DNA from: Ichthyophis bannanicus | Taxonomy: Eukaryota > Chordata > Amphibia > Gymnophiona > Ichthyophiidae | Length of the DNA: 64,000 nucleotides | NCBI GenBank assembly: GCA_033557465.1 | Contig: JAWIIG010000025.1 | Location: 7,187,001-7,251,000 of the forward strand | Reading direction: 5' to 3' | Shown: positions 1-11,297 of the stretch, in pieces | Layout: every line of letters starts with the position of its first letter | How positions within the stretch are numbered: position 1 is the stretch's first letter | Notes under the pieces: model-generated | What the model was told of the DNA's origin: nothing | Database searches by the model: none | Seen by the model: the letters and a program-made list of their open reading frames with translations, nothing else | Translations under genes and position numbers: made by a program

Positions 1-430
1 GTAGCCGGCCCCGAATGTACAGGGCCGATTCTGATGTCAGCCCTGTACATCCAGGGCTGGCGAAATGTCCAGGGAAGTTATTCCACCCCTTGGGTGGAAT
101 AACTTTCCTGGATGTGTCTTTTCAGCAGCTCCAGGGCGTGGAAGGGGCTGGGGGGGGACAAAGGTTAATTCTCCGCAGCCCAACCCTGGCCTTAGGAGGC
201 CGGATCGGGGGTCGGGCTATGGGGAATTAACTTTTTGTGCGGTGGCCGGCATCACAGCATTTAAGAGGAGCCATGGCGCCATGGCAACAGGACACCATGG
301 TGCCGCGGCTCCATTTAAATGCCCTGACTGAGTTAGTCGGGCTTTGTTGTACATGCAGGCCGGGACTGAATTATAGTCCTGGTCTGCACATATAGTGCTG
401 TTCACAGTTCTGATCCTGCGGGACTAGACG
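1..430. repeat. GC-rich palindromic repeat, copy 1 (cut by window edge)
   Basis: The segment is built of short inverted repeats: a hairpin at about 80-113 (GTTATTCCACC paired with its complement) and one at about 266-315 around the CCATGGCGCCATGG block. The same order of blocks, diverged, recurs at 13394-14060 (for example 'GGGCCGATTCTGATGTC' here, 'GGGCCGATTCTAAGGTC' there). No convincing coding sequence. It is probably a non-autonomous DNA element; family not identified. The left end lies outside the window. Confidence 0.55.
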
Positions 431-1900
431 TGCCCCGCGGCATCAGAATGGTGATCTCCTTTATATGTCCGATTCAGCATGGCCATACAAAGGAGATCTA
501 TGTCCGGGACAGAATCGGGCCCTAATGGTATAGTTTGTGAGAATGTGGAACTCTCGCCTATCTTGGTTTTGCTGGATATCTGATGGATACGGAGGACCTG
601 AGAAAGGCCAATCGGATTTGGTTGCATCTTGCCTTTCTTGCTGCCTGTAAGGTGATTTTACAGGCGTGGCTAATGAAGGAAGGGCTATCTTACTGGCAAT
701 GGTGCAATGGTCTCCATGAACTTCTCCTTATGGAACGGGAAAGAGCACGTGGACATGAACCCAAATTGAACACTTTATTGGAAGTCTGCAGCCCATATCT
801 CCAGTCTCCCATACCCCAGGCTCAGAGTTGAATGATTAACCATTGTGGATGATTTCTGTATGTATGTGTGTGTGTGCATCAGATGTAAGCACGTGCTCCA
901 CATGGGAGTGGTGGGGGTGGGGGGTAAGAAAGGAACAGGGGAAGGGCAAGGGGAGGCCAAATTGGACTGGCTGACAAATAGCCCCTGGTGTGATGCAGGA
1001 CCCACACACACCAGGGGCTGTATGTCAGCCAGTCCAATTCGGTCAGTCCCTTTTTCTCCTTTTTCTTCTTCTTCTTCTTCCTTTAGGCGCCTGAGGGGAA
1101 GCAGAGATGTTGGGAGAGGGGGAGCTGGATTTCTGTACTCCTGTTCTGTGCTGACACCTTAGTTCAACTGCAGTAAACGAAAGGCAATAATTTTGTTTGA
1201 TATTGATGTTCTGTAGGGATGGGGCATGGGTTATGGGGGTGGAGGTGCAGGGCTGTAATTGTTACATTTAAACCTCAGGGATTGGGGAGGGCTTTTGGGC
1301 AATGATGTGATAATGAAAAAATGTAAAACTGTGAAAATGGCTGCTGTACAACTAGTTGTGAAAGATGTGTTATTACTGGCATTGAATTATGTACAACATT
1401 GCCTATGTTGTATGTTTGATGGTTGTTTAATAAACAGTTTGTACCTATTATATGAATGCAGCACATACAAGTAAAATTGATATAAGAAGCCTATCTTCGG
1501 CTTCAGAACTTGGAGAAAAAAGCAATAGACCAAATCAAATAGCTGCCTGATTTTCCAAGGAGAATATTTGGGAAATATAATCATTCATTTTCAGTTTCCC
1601 ATTAGACAAAATTCTATTGGGTTGAATACTCCATTAAGCAAGATGTTGCATGTTGGTTTCCCTGCTGTCATTTCGATTCAGACATGACCTATGTTGAAGA
1701 CCCATTCATCAAAAAGCTGTGCAGAATTGGAATAAAATCTCAAAAAAACTGATAAAATGCGGCTCTTCATAGATTCATGTGAAAAATGCGGAGTAATGGC
1801 AGTTCTTCAAATACAGCAAACAAGTAGGATCAGTGGCATCAAAGCTTTGAGAGTCAGAGTCCAGTCCAGAGAAATAGTGATTACCACTGCAAGGTCTGCG
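431..1900. other. Stretch without a recognised gene
   Basis: I see no recognisable gene. It holds a strong hairpin (959-1039), a TTC microsatellite near 1062-1080 and AT-rich sequence from about 1180. All open frames are short and lack recognisable motifs. Confidence 0.5.
959..1039. repeat. Near-perfect hairpin, arms about 33 bp
   Basis: The left arm (959-992) begins AATTGGACTGGCTGAC and the right arm (1005-1039) ends in its complement GTCAGCCAGTCCAATT. GCCCCTGGTGTG pairs with CACACCAGGGGC. The loop is about 12 bases. It is probably the core of a small inverted-repeat element. Confidence 0.7.
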
Positions 1901-2229
1901 AAATTGTTAAAATTACTTTCAAAACTTGGTTTAGCTTTTCCATAATTCTGAGATTTCTTTTCTTTTTTATAAATTTAATATTTCTAATTTCACACAGAAA
2001 TGCAAGAAAACAAACTTGTATAGGAAATGTAAGGCACAAAACGACACATGATACATTGCGTTCATGTTCAAAGGACATAAAAATTAAGAAGAAATAAAGA
2101 AACATGTAACTCCACCTCAACCCCACTAACAAGGGGAAACTCCAAAAGAAACAAAATTATTAGCACAGCTCTACACAGAAAAAACACAGCTTTACACAGT
2201 CAGCATTACCAATATCACAGATTCAAAGG

Positions 2230-2813
2230 GTCTACCTGCCCAACTCCAAGAGAACCATGTGCATTCAAAAGAGAAATCAATTAAGATGGATACAGAAAGA
2301 TATATGAATTCCCTAGCAGCTTAATTAAGCACTTACATAGGTATTTCAGGAAAAACATCCCACCTAACTACAAAACCCTAGGCCTCAGGAGCAAGAATTA
2401 TCTCCTTCAGGGATGAGTATCCTTTGCCATGTCAAGGACTATACAAATTTAACAACGCTTAAATCACACATTACGCTTCCTAAAAAACTTAAGGAGCCAC
2501 TCTTTATCAGATATTAATGCTAAAGTTAAGATACAAATAGAGGGAATCATCTCCTCACATTCAGAGGATTCTAATAAAGCCGTAACATTAACACTTCAGC
2601 ATCTTGAGGCCCAGGAATCTCAACTCCTACAGTAGTCTTTCAGCCAGCAGGCAGATAATATACTTTTAGCAAAGGCAGACAAGATTCAGCAAGAACACCC
2701 AACACTTCTGTCAAATATAACTTAAACATTTCCTTAGTAGAGACATTAGCACATTTTGGGAAATTTATCAGTCTTAAATTCGATAGCCTACTATGATTGT
2801 CCAACTGCTCCAA
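2230..2813 (-). pseudogene. L1 (Tx1-like) LINE ORF1 relic
   Basis: Minus-strand translation gives an L1 ORF1p-like series: LEQLDNHSRLSNLRLINF (end of the coiled coil and start of the RRM-like part), then a segment ending LPLLKVYYLPAG, then FLLLRPRVL and LCKCLIKLL pieces in other frames. The same protein blocks occur on the plus strand at 17132-17595 (MTRVYYLQ, EFLLLQPGVLQ, CKYMIKLQ). Several stops and frameshifts show it is dead. ORF1p would be an RNA-binding chaperone. The join at about 2813 is directly against a plus-strand L2, so one element interrupted or truncated the other. Lower coordinates down to about 1900 may be further 3' L1 sequence, but I cannot identify it. Confidence 0.6.
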
Positions 2814-3168
2814 ACGAGCTTCGTCGTGCAGAATGCCTGTGGCGGAAGTCTCCCTCCTCAACCACCTTATCTCACTTCAAAGCAGCTCATGAGCATTACT
2901 GGTCTCAGGTCCATGGAGCAAAACAAACCTACGTTTCCACAGCCATTTCTTCAGCACCTAATCAGACCCGTCACTTATACACAGCCCTTAAATCCCTTAC
3001 ATCCCTTTGACTAGATTCAGATCCTGCTCCTCCCTCATCGTCCCCCTCTCCCTCCCATCTTGCTGCCTTCTTTAGTAAAAAAAATTCTGGATATCAGAGC
3101 ATCTTTGCCTAATTGCCCTCCACCCATCTCTTCTCCTCCTCCTCTCTCCCCTCCCCCTATCTCTCAGC
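2814..3168 (+). pseudogene. L2 LINE ORF2, linker between endonuclease and RT (5' piece)
   Basis: The translation ELRRAECLWRKS, followed by an alanine/lysine helical stretch (HGAKQTYVSTAIS), and after a frameshift SHLAAFFSKKILDIRASL, matches the L2-clade region between endonuclease and reverse transcriptase. The reading is resumed at 6334 by the N-terminal part of the L2 RT domain. The two pieces therefore belong to one L2 copy split by the hAT at 3169-6325. The 5' end is truncated against L1 sequence. The polyproline/CT-rich stretch at 3117-3160 is the end of this linker. Confidence 0.65.
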
Positions 3169-4059
3169 CAGGGGCAGCCCAAGGGGGGTGCGGGGCCATG
3201 TGCGGAGACTCGGTGCGGGGCCTCATTTGCATAAGTGGCCTTATTTGCATAAATATTTGCATAATGTTACCATACACTAACTTTTAGTAAACATGTCTCT
3301 TAATGAGGGTATGGATAAAGAAAGACTAAAAGATTTCTACATTACTATAATCCAGTGCCAACCGCCAGGCACATTAGGAACTACTACAAACGCTGCCCAT
3401 TTAGAACCCATAGCAAACCCGCCATATCCTGACAGCATTACCAGGACTCACAAAGCACCTTACCCTACCTATCAAAAGGCAACACTGCAAATATTAAACC
3501 AATACATTTCAGAGAATACTGGGGAAAGAGAACAAGTGGCAATGTCAAATAGGAATTACATAAACAGAATACCTCAGCTCAGTTACACATGCAGAACATA
3601 GACCATCATCAAACAAGGAATCACAATTTAGAAACAGGAAGGCAATAATTAAACTGGGAACCCCAAAAGCCAAACTTGGAATGTACAACAACACTGTAGA
3701 AATAAAACTATAAATTAATTTCCTCTTGTACCAAACAAAGCGCAGACGTTAATGATGCACATTTCCCAGAGCTTTCATATTCCAGTTAATAAATTCAAAA
3801 TAAAGAGATATCTTTCTACCTTTTGTGCATTTTTTTTCAGTTGCAATTGCTCCAGCCACTTTCTTCTGGTTTCTTCATGTTTTCTGCTAACTCTCCATCG
3901 TCTGCTGTCCATTTGTTCTTTCTTCTCTCTTCTAGTTTTTTTTTTCCATTCTCTCTCTCTACATCTGCTTTAACATACTAATCTTTGTCCTTTTGCTCTT
4001 TCCTCATTCCTATTTCATCCACACAAATTTTACCCCTCCATCCTCAATCCCCACTTACT

Positions 4060-5830
4060 CTCCCAATAACCGGCCAATTGTAGATTTTTCATCCCTCCCA
4101 CACAAAATATTTTTCCCCTCTCCATTTTACTCTCCCAGCCCCATCCCATTCTAATCCTCCCCCAACATCAGCTCCCTTCTAGTTCCAGTCTCACCCAGCA
4201 TCCATTCCCTTCTAGTCCCTGCATCAGCCCATTTCCGGTCCTAGCTCCCCCATCCATTTTCAGTCTGAGTCCCTTCATCAGCTCATTTCCAATCCTAGCC
4301 CCCCATCAGCCCATTTCTAGTCATTTCCTAGCCCCACCATCAGCCCATGTCAAATCCTAGCTCCCCTCCACTCAGCCCAATTCCAGTCCAAGCCCCCCCA
4401 TGAGCCTACTTCCAGTTCTAGCCCCTCCATGAGTCCATTTCAATTCAAGCCCCCACCACAGCCCATTTCCAATCTTAGCTCCCCCCAACAGCCCATTTCC
4501 AGTACCAGTCCTAGCCCCCCATCAACCCACTTCCAGTCCTAACCCCCCATCACCCCATTTTCAGTTTAAGCCCCCCTTATAACCCATTACCAGTCCTAAC
4601 CCCCCATCAGCCCACTTCCAGTCAGCCCCCCATAGCCCACTGCCAGTCCTAACCCCCCCATCAGCCCACAGCCCATTACCAGTCCTAACCACATCAGCCC
4701 ACCTCAAGTCCTAACCCCTCCCCATCAGCCCATGTCCTGTCCTAGCCCCCCCATAGCCCATTATCAGTCCTAATCCCCCCATAGCCCATTACCAGTCCTA
4801 ACCCCCCATCACCCCATTTCCAGACAGCCCCCATCAGCCCACAGCCCATTACCAGTCTTAACCCCCCCATAGCCCATTACCAGTCCTAACCCCACCATCA
4901 GCCCACAGCCCATTACCAGTCTTAACCCCCCCAGCCCATTACCAGTCCTAACCCCCATCACCCCATTTCCAGACAGCCCCCATCAGCCCACATCCCATTA
5001 CCAGTCTTAACCCCCCCCAGCCCATTACCAGTCCTAACCCCCCCAACCGCTCACAGCCCATTACCAGTCCTAGCCCCCCCATCACCCCATTTCCAGACAG
5101 CCCCCATCAGCCCACAGCCCATTACCAGTCTTAACCCCCCCCATAGCCCATTACCAGTCCTAACCCCCCCATCAGCCCACAGCCCATTACCAGTCTTAAC
5201 CCCCCCCAGCCCATTACCAGTCCTAACCCCCCATCACCCCATTTCCATACAGCCCCCATTAGCCAACTGCCTATTATCAGTCTTAACCCCCCCCAGCCCA
5301 TTACCAGTCCTAACCCCCCCAACAGCTCACAGCCCATTACCAGTCCTAGCCCCCCATCACCCCATTTCCAGACAGCCCCCATCAGCCCACAGCCCATTAC
5401 CAGTCTTAACCCCCCCAGCCCATTGCCAGTCCTAACCCCCCCCAACAGCTCACAGCCCATTACCAGTCCTAGCCCCCATCACCCCATTTCCAGACAGCCC
5501 CCGTCAGCCCACAGCCCATTACCAGTCTTAACCCCCCCCCAACAGACCATTACATGTCATAGCCCCGCCATCACATTACCAGTCCTTGACCCCCCCAGCC
5601 CATTACCAGTCTTAACACCCCCCAGCCCAGCCCAGCCCATTACCAGTCTTAACACCCCCCCAGCCCAGCCCAGCCCAGCTACAGTCTTATAACCCCCCCC
5701 AGCCCAGCCCAGCCCATCCCAGCACCAGTCTTAACACCCCCCCAGCCCAGCCCCGCCCAGCACCAGTCTAAACACCCCCCCCAGCCCAGCCCAGCCCCAG
5801 TCTTAACACCCCCCCCCCAATCGGCTTATG
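4060..5830. repeat. C-rich minisatellite, units around CCCATTACCAGTCCTAACCCC
   Basis: This is an irregular tandem array of blocks such as CCCATTACCAGTC, TTAACCCCCC and CATCAGCCCACAG, combined into larger repeated cassettes from about 4600 onward. The 3' end is dominated by CCCAGCCCAGCCC. The strand asymmetry is strong, with nearly no G on the plus strand. Long open frames on the opposite strand (for example near 5131-5460) are low-complexity translations of the array, not genes. Confidence 0.9.
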
Positions 5831-5834
5831 GCAA

Positions 5835-6225
5835 ATTTAAAATTTAAAAAAAAACCTGGCTCTGGCTGCTGCCGCTGCCGCCGCAGCAGCAGCAGAATGG
5901 AGTTTCCCGCGGGGCCCCCTCTCCTCGCTGAGCCTCTCTGCAAGGGCTTTCAGATTCGCGAAGTGAGAGCGTTTCCCTCGCGTCTCTGTTAAGCCCGCAG
6001 GGGCTAATGGGAAATTTCCCATCAGCCCCTCGCGTCTAAAGGGGCAGATGGGAAATTTCCCATTAGCCCCTGTGGGCTTAACAGAGACGCGAGGGAGACA
6101 CTCTCCCTTCGCGAATCTGAAAGCCCTTGCAGAGAGGCTCAGCGAGGAGAGGGGGCCCCGCGGGACACTCCATTTTGCCGCGGAGGCCGCGGCAGCAGCC
6201 AGAGCCAGCTTTTTTTTTTTTAATA
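5835..6225. repeat. Foldback palindrome, arms about 180 bp
   Basis: The sequence reads nearly the same on both strands around a centre near 6030. CCATTAGCCCCTGTGGGC (6060-6077) pairs with GCCCGCAGGGGCTAATGG (about 5993-6010), and the outer arms share CTCGCTGAGCCTCTCTGCA with its complement. Both outer ends are poly-A/poly-T runs next to CTGGCTCTGG or its complement. Mirror-image open frames on both strands are a consequence of the palindrome. Confidence 0.85.
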
Positions 6226-6241
6226 TAATTTTTAAAAAAAA

Positions 6242-6305
6242 AGCAGAATGTTCTTTGCGCGGGGCCCCCTGAAACGCGGGGCCCTGTGCAAAGAACATTC
6301 TTGCT
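6242..6305. repeat. Small hairpin next to the hAT right end
   Basis: The arms AGCAGAATGTTCTTTGCGC (6242-6260) and GCAAAGAACATTCTTGCT (about 6288-6305) surround two GGGGCCC blocks. It lies between the large palindrome and the right terminus of the hAT element. Confidence 0.75.
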
Positions 6306-6333
6306 CAATGGACGGGCCGGCCCTGCTCTCAGC

Positions 6334-7996
6334 TTTCACATACCTGGGCCTCCTTCCATTCAATCACTACCTCTGAGCTCATGAATCTGATATCCTCTTC
6401 TCATAAGACGTTCTGTGCACTTGATCCTATTCCTTCCCCATGGCTTCTTACCCCCTCGCTTGCTCTCATCCCCTATGTCCTCACCATGATTAACACCAGT
6501 CTTTCCACCGGGGTCTTTCCTCACTCTTGGAAGCATGCTTGTGTTCATCCCATCCTTAAGAAATCCTCACTTGACCCTCAGCTTCCCGCCCACTACCAAC
6601 CTGTCTCCAACCTCTCTTTTTTTTCTAACATCTTGGAGAAAGCGTTTTTTGCACAATTGTCCCATCATCTTGATTCTACCCTTGTTCTTCACCCCCGTCA
6701 GTCAGGTTTTCGGCCCGGTCACAGTGTGGAGACTGTTCTTATAGCTTTTCTTAACGAACTTCAGGTGGCTCACGATTGTGGTGATTTCTCAGTGGTGGTG
6801 TCCTTGGATCTTTCTGCAGCTTTCGACCTTGTCAACCACTCACTTCTCCTTTCTCGTCTACGTGAGGCTGGCCTTTGCAGCACGGTTCATCATTGGTTTC
6901 ATTCTTACCTTTTTTCCCGCTCCTATGCCGTTGTCTCTTCATCTGCCCCAGCCATCACTTCTGACTTCTTTCCACTGCCCTGTGGTGTCCCTCAAGGTTC
7001 TGTTCTGGCACCCCTTCTTTTCAATATCTTTCTGGCACCACTGGCACTCCTGATTCAACAGTTTGGGATTTCGGCTTTCTACTATGCTGATGATCTGGTC
7101 CTTCTCCACTGTACTTATCCGCTCCATCCTGATCTTACCCCCCTCAACTCCTGTCATTCTGCCGTTGCTGACTGGCTTACCACCAATTGTCTTCACCTGA
7201 ACCTGACTAAAACACTTGCTATTTGGTTTATGTTTGGTAGTCCCTCTCCTCTGGTTGCACCCTCCTTTGCAGACTCACATATTCCACTGGTTTCCTGTTT
7301 CCATTATTTGGGGTGTTCTTTTTGACTCTGATCTCACTTTCCGGGCTCACATTTCTCATGTTTCCAAGACCTCATTCTTTTTTCTTCGTCAAATTTGCAC
7401 CATTCGCCCATTTCTCACCACACAGGCTCTCACCACTCTTCTCCTTTCTCTGGTCATATCACGCTTTGACTTCTGTAATTCAGTCCTGGCTGGTCTCCCA
7501 CACTCGCAAATCTATCACTTGCAACGCATTCAGCATACAGCTGCACGCCTCATCTTTCACTCTTCTCACCGGGATCACATCACCCCCCTTTTGATTCACC
7601 TTCACTGGCTTCCCGTCGAATTTCGTATACGTTATAAGATTCTTACATTGGTCCATCACGTCATGTACACTCACACACCACAATACCTGGCAGACCTTAT
7701 TCAATCCTATACTCCCAGCCGTTCACTCCGGTCACTGCATGTCAATCGTCTTCATCTTCCTTTCCCCTCTCGTGCCCACCTGCAAGCCACCCACTCATCC
7801 GCTTTCTTCTGTATTGGTCCTGCACTATGGAACTCCCTCTCCACCTCTCTCAGACTCGAACAGCAATTTACCACATTTAAAAAAGACCTGAAACCCCACT
7901 TTTCTCCACTGTTTTTGACCTCCCCTCTCCTTTTGTGTGAAATTGCCTTTTTCCTCCTCTTTTTCATTCCCTTTCCTCTCAGTCACAAGTGTTAAA
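6334..7996 (+). pseudogene. L2-clade LINE reverse transcriptase (frameshifted)
   Basis: This is the RT part of L2 ORF2, which copies the LINE RNA at the target site. One frame runs to 7325 and contains FRPGHSVETVLIAFL, motif A SLDLSAAFDLVNH, motif B CGVPQGSVLAPLLFNIF and the active-site YYADDLVLL. At about 7312, after HYLG, the frame shifts by one base and the C-terminal half continues to 7996 (FDSDLTFRAHISHVSK, ARLIFHSSHRDHITPLL, HWLPVEFRIRYK, ALWNSLSTSLR). The endonuclease is absent and the 5' linker lies at 2814-3168 beyond the hAT. The frameshift and 5' truncation make it non-functional. Confidence 0.85.
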
Positions 7997-8145
7997 TGTC
8001 TCAAGTGCTTTCCTGTCGCATTGTAATCTCCTTTCCTTTTCCGGTCTATTGGCCTCCTTTTTGCATTTTACTCTGTAAACCGCTATGTTATAATTTGAAT
8101 GGCGGTATATCAAAACTAATAAATAAAAACATAAACATAAAAAAG
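6334..8145 (+). mobile_element. L2 LINE, 3' part including tail
   Basis: After the RT stop at 7993-7995 a short 3' UTR ends with the L2-type tail: GTAAACCGCTATG, GGCGGTATATC and AATAAATAAAAACATAAA (about 8076-8140). The same tail is seen reversed at 10258-10310, 26120-26190 and 34659-34735, and forward at about 40097-40168. This is the downstream half of the copy that starts at 2814. Confidence 0.85.
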
Positions 8146-8703
8146 ACAGGTAACATACTTAATAAGTGCTTCAGAATAGCTATCAAAATGATCCACATGC
8201 AAGGATTTCTTTTCAAAGTACAATAAATTTCCAAAAAATACAAGAGGGTTATTTTTCATATCCCTAATGACTATGCAAGGAGAGATCTGCACACAATGGA
8301 GATAGTAGGCATGCAAATCTCTCCCATGCATATTTATTAAGGATATGCTGATCACCTCACCTATTGCGGACTCTCCAAGACTGGGAGTGAATACTAAGGG
8401 AGTCATTTTAAAAGTTTTGGTCATGATTTTGTACGTTTGGAGACATGCACATGGATGTAGAAATCATGGAGACATCTCCGGTTCCATTTTATAAGTGACA
8501 TTTAGAGACGTCTCCTTTGCAGGGATATCTAGTTAGGCAAGGGGTATAATGAAGGTGTATCTGGAGAGGTACAATGAACTTAGATGTCCCCCGTTCGATT
8601 TCAGAAATGTCTGCAGTCACGTCCACATTAAGATCTGCTCCAGGCACAAACAGGAAAGTGCTTGTTGTGGCCTTAAAATACACATAGGGTGTACAGAAGA
8701 GAA

Positions 8704-8805
8704 AGAATTAGGTGACTAGCCTAAGATCACAAAGGCCCACCCTGGGATTTGAACAGTGGTAACCCTACTCCTAATCCACTACTTTAACCATTATGCTATT
8801 AGAAT
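8704..8805 (+). mobile_element. MIR/CORE-SINE-like fragment
   Basis: The blocks GACTAGCCTAAGATCAC, CTGGGATTTGAAC and CCACTACTTTAACCATTATG follow the order seen in the 3' half of MIR-type SINEs (GACTTGCCCAAGGTCAC ... GATTTGAACCC ... CACTA...CCA). Only the 3' part is visible and it is diverged. Confidence 0.5.
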
Positions 8806-8949
8806 TCCATGTCCTGAGATGCTATTCTGGGGATATCTATGCAGATGTCTTTTTTTTTTGTTACATACTTTGTTCTTGTGACCCAATAGCCTCTGGGTTT
8901 TCTTGGCAAGGTATGACCATAAGAAGATTGCCAAGCTTTTCTTCAGAAG

Positions 8950-9047
8950 AAATGGAGGATAAAGTGCCTTGCCCAAGGTCACAAGGAGTGCCAGTGGGAA
9001 TCAAACCCAGATCTCCTGGGTACTAGGCTACTCCTCCACTCCAGGCT
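8950..9047 (+). mobile_element. MIR/CORE-SINE-like fragment, second copy
   Basis: AAGTGCCTTGCCCAAGGTCAC, followed by GGAATCAAACCCAGATCTCC and a CTACTCCTCCACT end, matches the same MIR-type SINE order and is better preserved than the neighbour at 8704-8805. It probably represents an independent insertion. Confidence 0.55.
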
Positions 9048-10257
9048 CTATAGATGTTCATATCAATCATATTTACTTTTCTGAAATCGTGCCTGAACTT
9101 GCATGTGCCTGCTTTTTCTCAGATGTTCTGGCTTGGATGTTCCATTGTAAAAGGTGCCTTTAAGAGAATAGACTATTTTGATCTCTATCTACTGTCATCT
9201 ATTATATTGCTATATAAACATGCTACCTTAAGTCTTTAGCCACACAAACACAGAGACCATGACTTGAAGTCTTGTGCAGTCATTATTTTTCCCAAAGACA
9301 CAAAATGGAAGTAAACCTGTCATACATAGGCCCAAAACAAGTACTGTACTTGAATCATCTGTCACTGTGCATACCCCATCTCAACATTCTGCATGACAGA
9401 TGGCTGATACATAGTTGTAAAAAAAAATAACGATAATAATAATAACAACAGAAAGATCAACACTCTAAAGAGAGTTTTTCAAGGTGTCTGCCCACAGAAT
9501 AATCTGCTGCTTCAATGATTCCTGCTCCATTGTAGTGTGAAAAGATACATTTAAAGAAATTTTTTATTGAATGTTACATTTTGATTTTTAAAAAATGTAC
9601 ATAAATGCAAAATTTAATCAGCCATTCAGTGTAGCAAAAGTGCCACCTACTGCATGAAAGAAAACATTCAGAAACAATACACTCAGTCCGCTGGTAACTA
9701 TATGAGGGAGGAAGAGAGGGGTATACTTAAACAACTACAGATTTCCAGAAATGAACTCTAGGACAGATCAATAGTGATTGCAATAAGCACTCCTATGCTC
9801 TGAGGGTAGGAAGGTAGCTGTGAGAACTCTTTACCAGCTTTGTCTTCAAACATTCCTTGTGCTTTCCAGTGCTGACCAAAATGCCATTTAGAAATAATTT
9901 GATTTAAGGTCCCATTTGACTTGGGAGACATAGGGATGTAATCATGGGGAAGGAAGAAGAGAAAAAAAACAAAAGACCCAATATTGAACTGAGAGGGTTA
10001 TGCACCTCTACGGCGCATAGCTGTCACTGCTAAACTCTAACCCTGGATATTCAATGCCGGGGTCATATGCAGCCCCAGCATTGAATATCCGGGTTCACTG
10101 CACAGCCTCCAATACCATAGGGGCTAAATGGCTAGCGGCGATATTGCACCACTACTGGGTTAGCTCCCGCAGGTAAAACTAGGCCAGCATTTGTTTTGTC
10201 TAGTTTTACCCACAAGTCGCTAACCGGGTAGCAGTGCAATTTCACCACTACCCAGTT

Positions 10258-11297
10258 ATTTATTTATTTATTTATTTAACTGTATTTATATATCGCCTTA
10301 TCATATAATCAAGGCGGTGAAAATACAAAACAAACAAAACATCTGGTGAGTAGAAGGAGAAATACAAACATTGCAAAATATAGTCTTAGAGCACAATAAT
10401 CATTACAATATATGCGTGCTAATTACAAATTTAAAATTCAAATAACATATAACAAAAACACTTATTTAATTATTTGCAGTGGGAAGGTAAATCAGAAAAT
10501 TAAGTAATAGGCCCATAATTTTCAATAAAAAGCAAAGTTTTTAATTGCTTCCGAAAGTCTTTGAGTTCGGTTGATGATCTTAATTCATCTGGAAGAGAGT
10601 TCCATAAAATTGGGGCAGCTAATGAAAATGCTCTCTCTGTAGTATCCTTGCGTGTATTTTTGAAGTTACTTGAAAAACTTAATCTGTGAGATGTACCCTT
10701 TCTTCTTGGTCGAGAGCTGGAGTCAGGAAGAATGAGGGAGTAAAGACTATTGGCTGAAATGTGATGCTTTATTTTAAAGATGTTGATAATTGTTTTATAT
10801 TTGATGCGTGTTAGGATTGGTAGCCAGTGAAGATCCTTCATAACTGGCATAATGTGTTCATGAATAGAGGATCCAGAAATAATTCGTGCTGCAGTATTCT
10901 GAGCCAATTGCAAAGGTTTCAAAGCTTGCCGTGTTAAACCAAGGAATATTGGATTGCAAAAATCCAGCAAAGGAGTTATTAGCGCTTGACATACAGTACG
11001 AAACAGATCATATGCAAGCAGTGGTTTTAGTCTCCTTATAATACGCATTCTGAAGTACGAATTTTTTATTGTTTTATTAATATGCGATTTGAGATTTAAC
11101 TCACTGTCTAGAGTAACACCAAGATACTTAACTTCCGTTTTAATTGGAATAGTTGCGTTATCAACTATAATGTTTGGAGGATGTATGAATTCCAGGTTAC
11201 GAGTAATTATGAGGGCCTCTGTTTTGCTGTAATTGATTGAAAAATTATTCTTCTTACACCATCTTGTCATTTCAGTTAGCGACTGTCGCCATCCATG
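10258..11297 (-). mobile_element. 5'-truncated L2 LINE inserted in the MITE
   Basis: On the minus strand the element ends with the L2 3' tail, seen here as TTATTTATTTATTT followed by TATATATCGCCTTATC at 10258-10310. Coding sequence precedes it to about 11297. MITE sequence flanks both sides, giving clean boundaries. No target duplication is obvious beyond A/T-rich bases. Confidence 0.75.
10500..11297 (-). pseudogene. L2 LINE RT, C-terminal part
   Basis: The open minus-strand frame encodes the region after the RT active site: WCKKNNFSINYSKTEALI, VKYLGVTLDSELNLKSHI, RRLKPLLAYDLFRTVCQAL, NTAARIISGSSIHEHI, LHWLPILTRIKYKTI and APILWNSLPDELR. These are typical L2/CR1-group C-terminal blocks. The catalytic YADD motif and everything upstream are missing, so this is a 5' truncated insertion. 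The frame itself is uninterrupted, which suggests a fairly young insertion. Confidence 0.8.

Larger units (their letters stand above)
3169..6325. mobile_element. Non-autonomous hAT-like DNA transposon, 3.16 kb
   Basis: The element starts CAGGGGCAGCCC and ends in the complement of CAGGGCCGGCCC, which are imperfect terminal inverted repeats of hAT type. It is flanked by an exact 8-bp duplication CTCTCAGC (3161-3168 and 6326-6333), the hAT hallmark. No transposase-like frame was found, so it would need a transposase in trans. Inside are AT-rich sequence with short frames (3290-4000), a CT-rich stretch (3840-4060), a C-rich minisatellite (4060-5830), a large palindrome (5835-6225) and a smaller hairpin (6242-6305). 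It sits inside an L2 LINE whose coding sequence resumes on the other side. Confidence 0.8.
8146..9974. other. AT-rich stretch without a gene, two SINE relics inside
   Basis: There is no coding sequence I can support. Apart from the two MIR-like relics (8704-8805 and 8950-9047), I see an ATA/ATAATAAC microsatellite near 9421-9450 and an A/T-rich block at 9550-9600. Confidence 0.5.

Noticed and set aside
3230..3290. TTTGCATA repeats as octamer-type regulatory sites
   Set aside because: They lie within a hAT element and there is no nearby gene; no functional support.
4060..5830. Interstitial telomeric repeat (because of CCTAACCCC)
   Set aside because: The units are longer and irregular and lack tandem CCCTAA; it is a C-rich minisatellite.
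5837..6298. A 153-codon minus-strand gene
   Set aside because: It lies in the foldback palindrome, has a mirror frame on the other strand, and contains homopolymer and GCN-repeat translation only.
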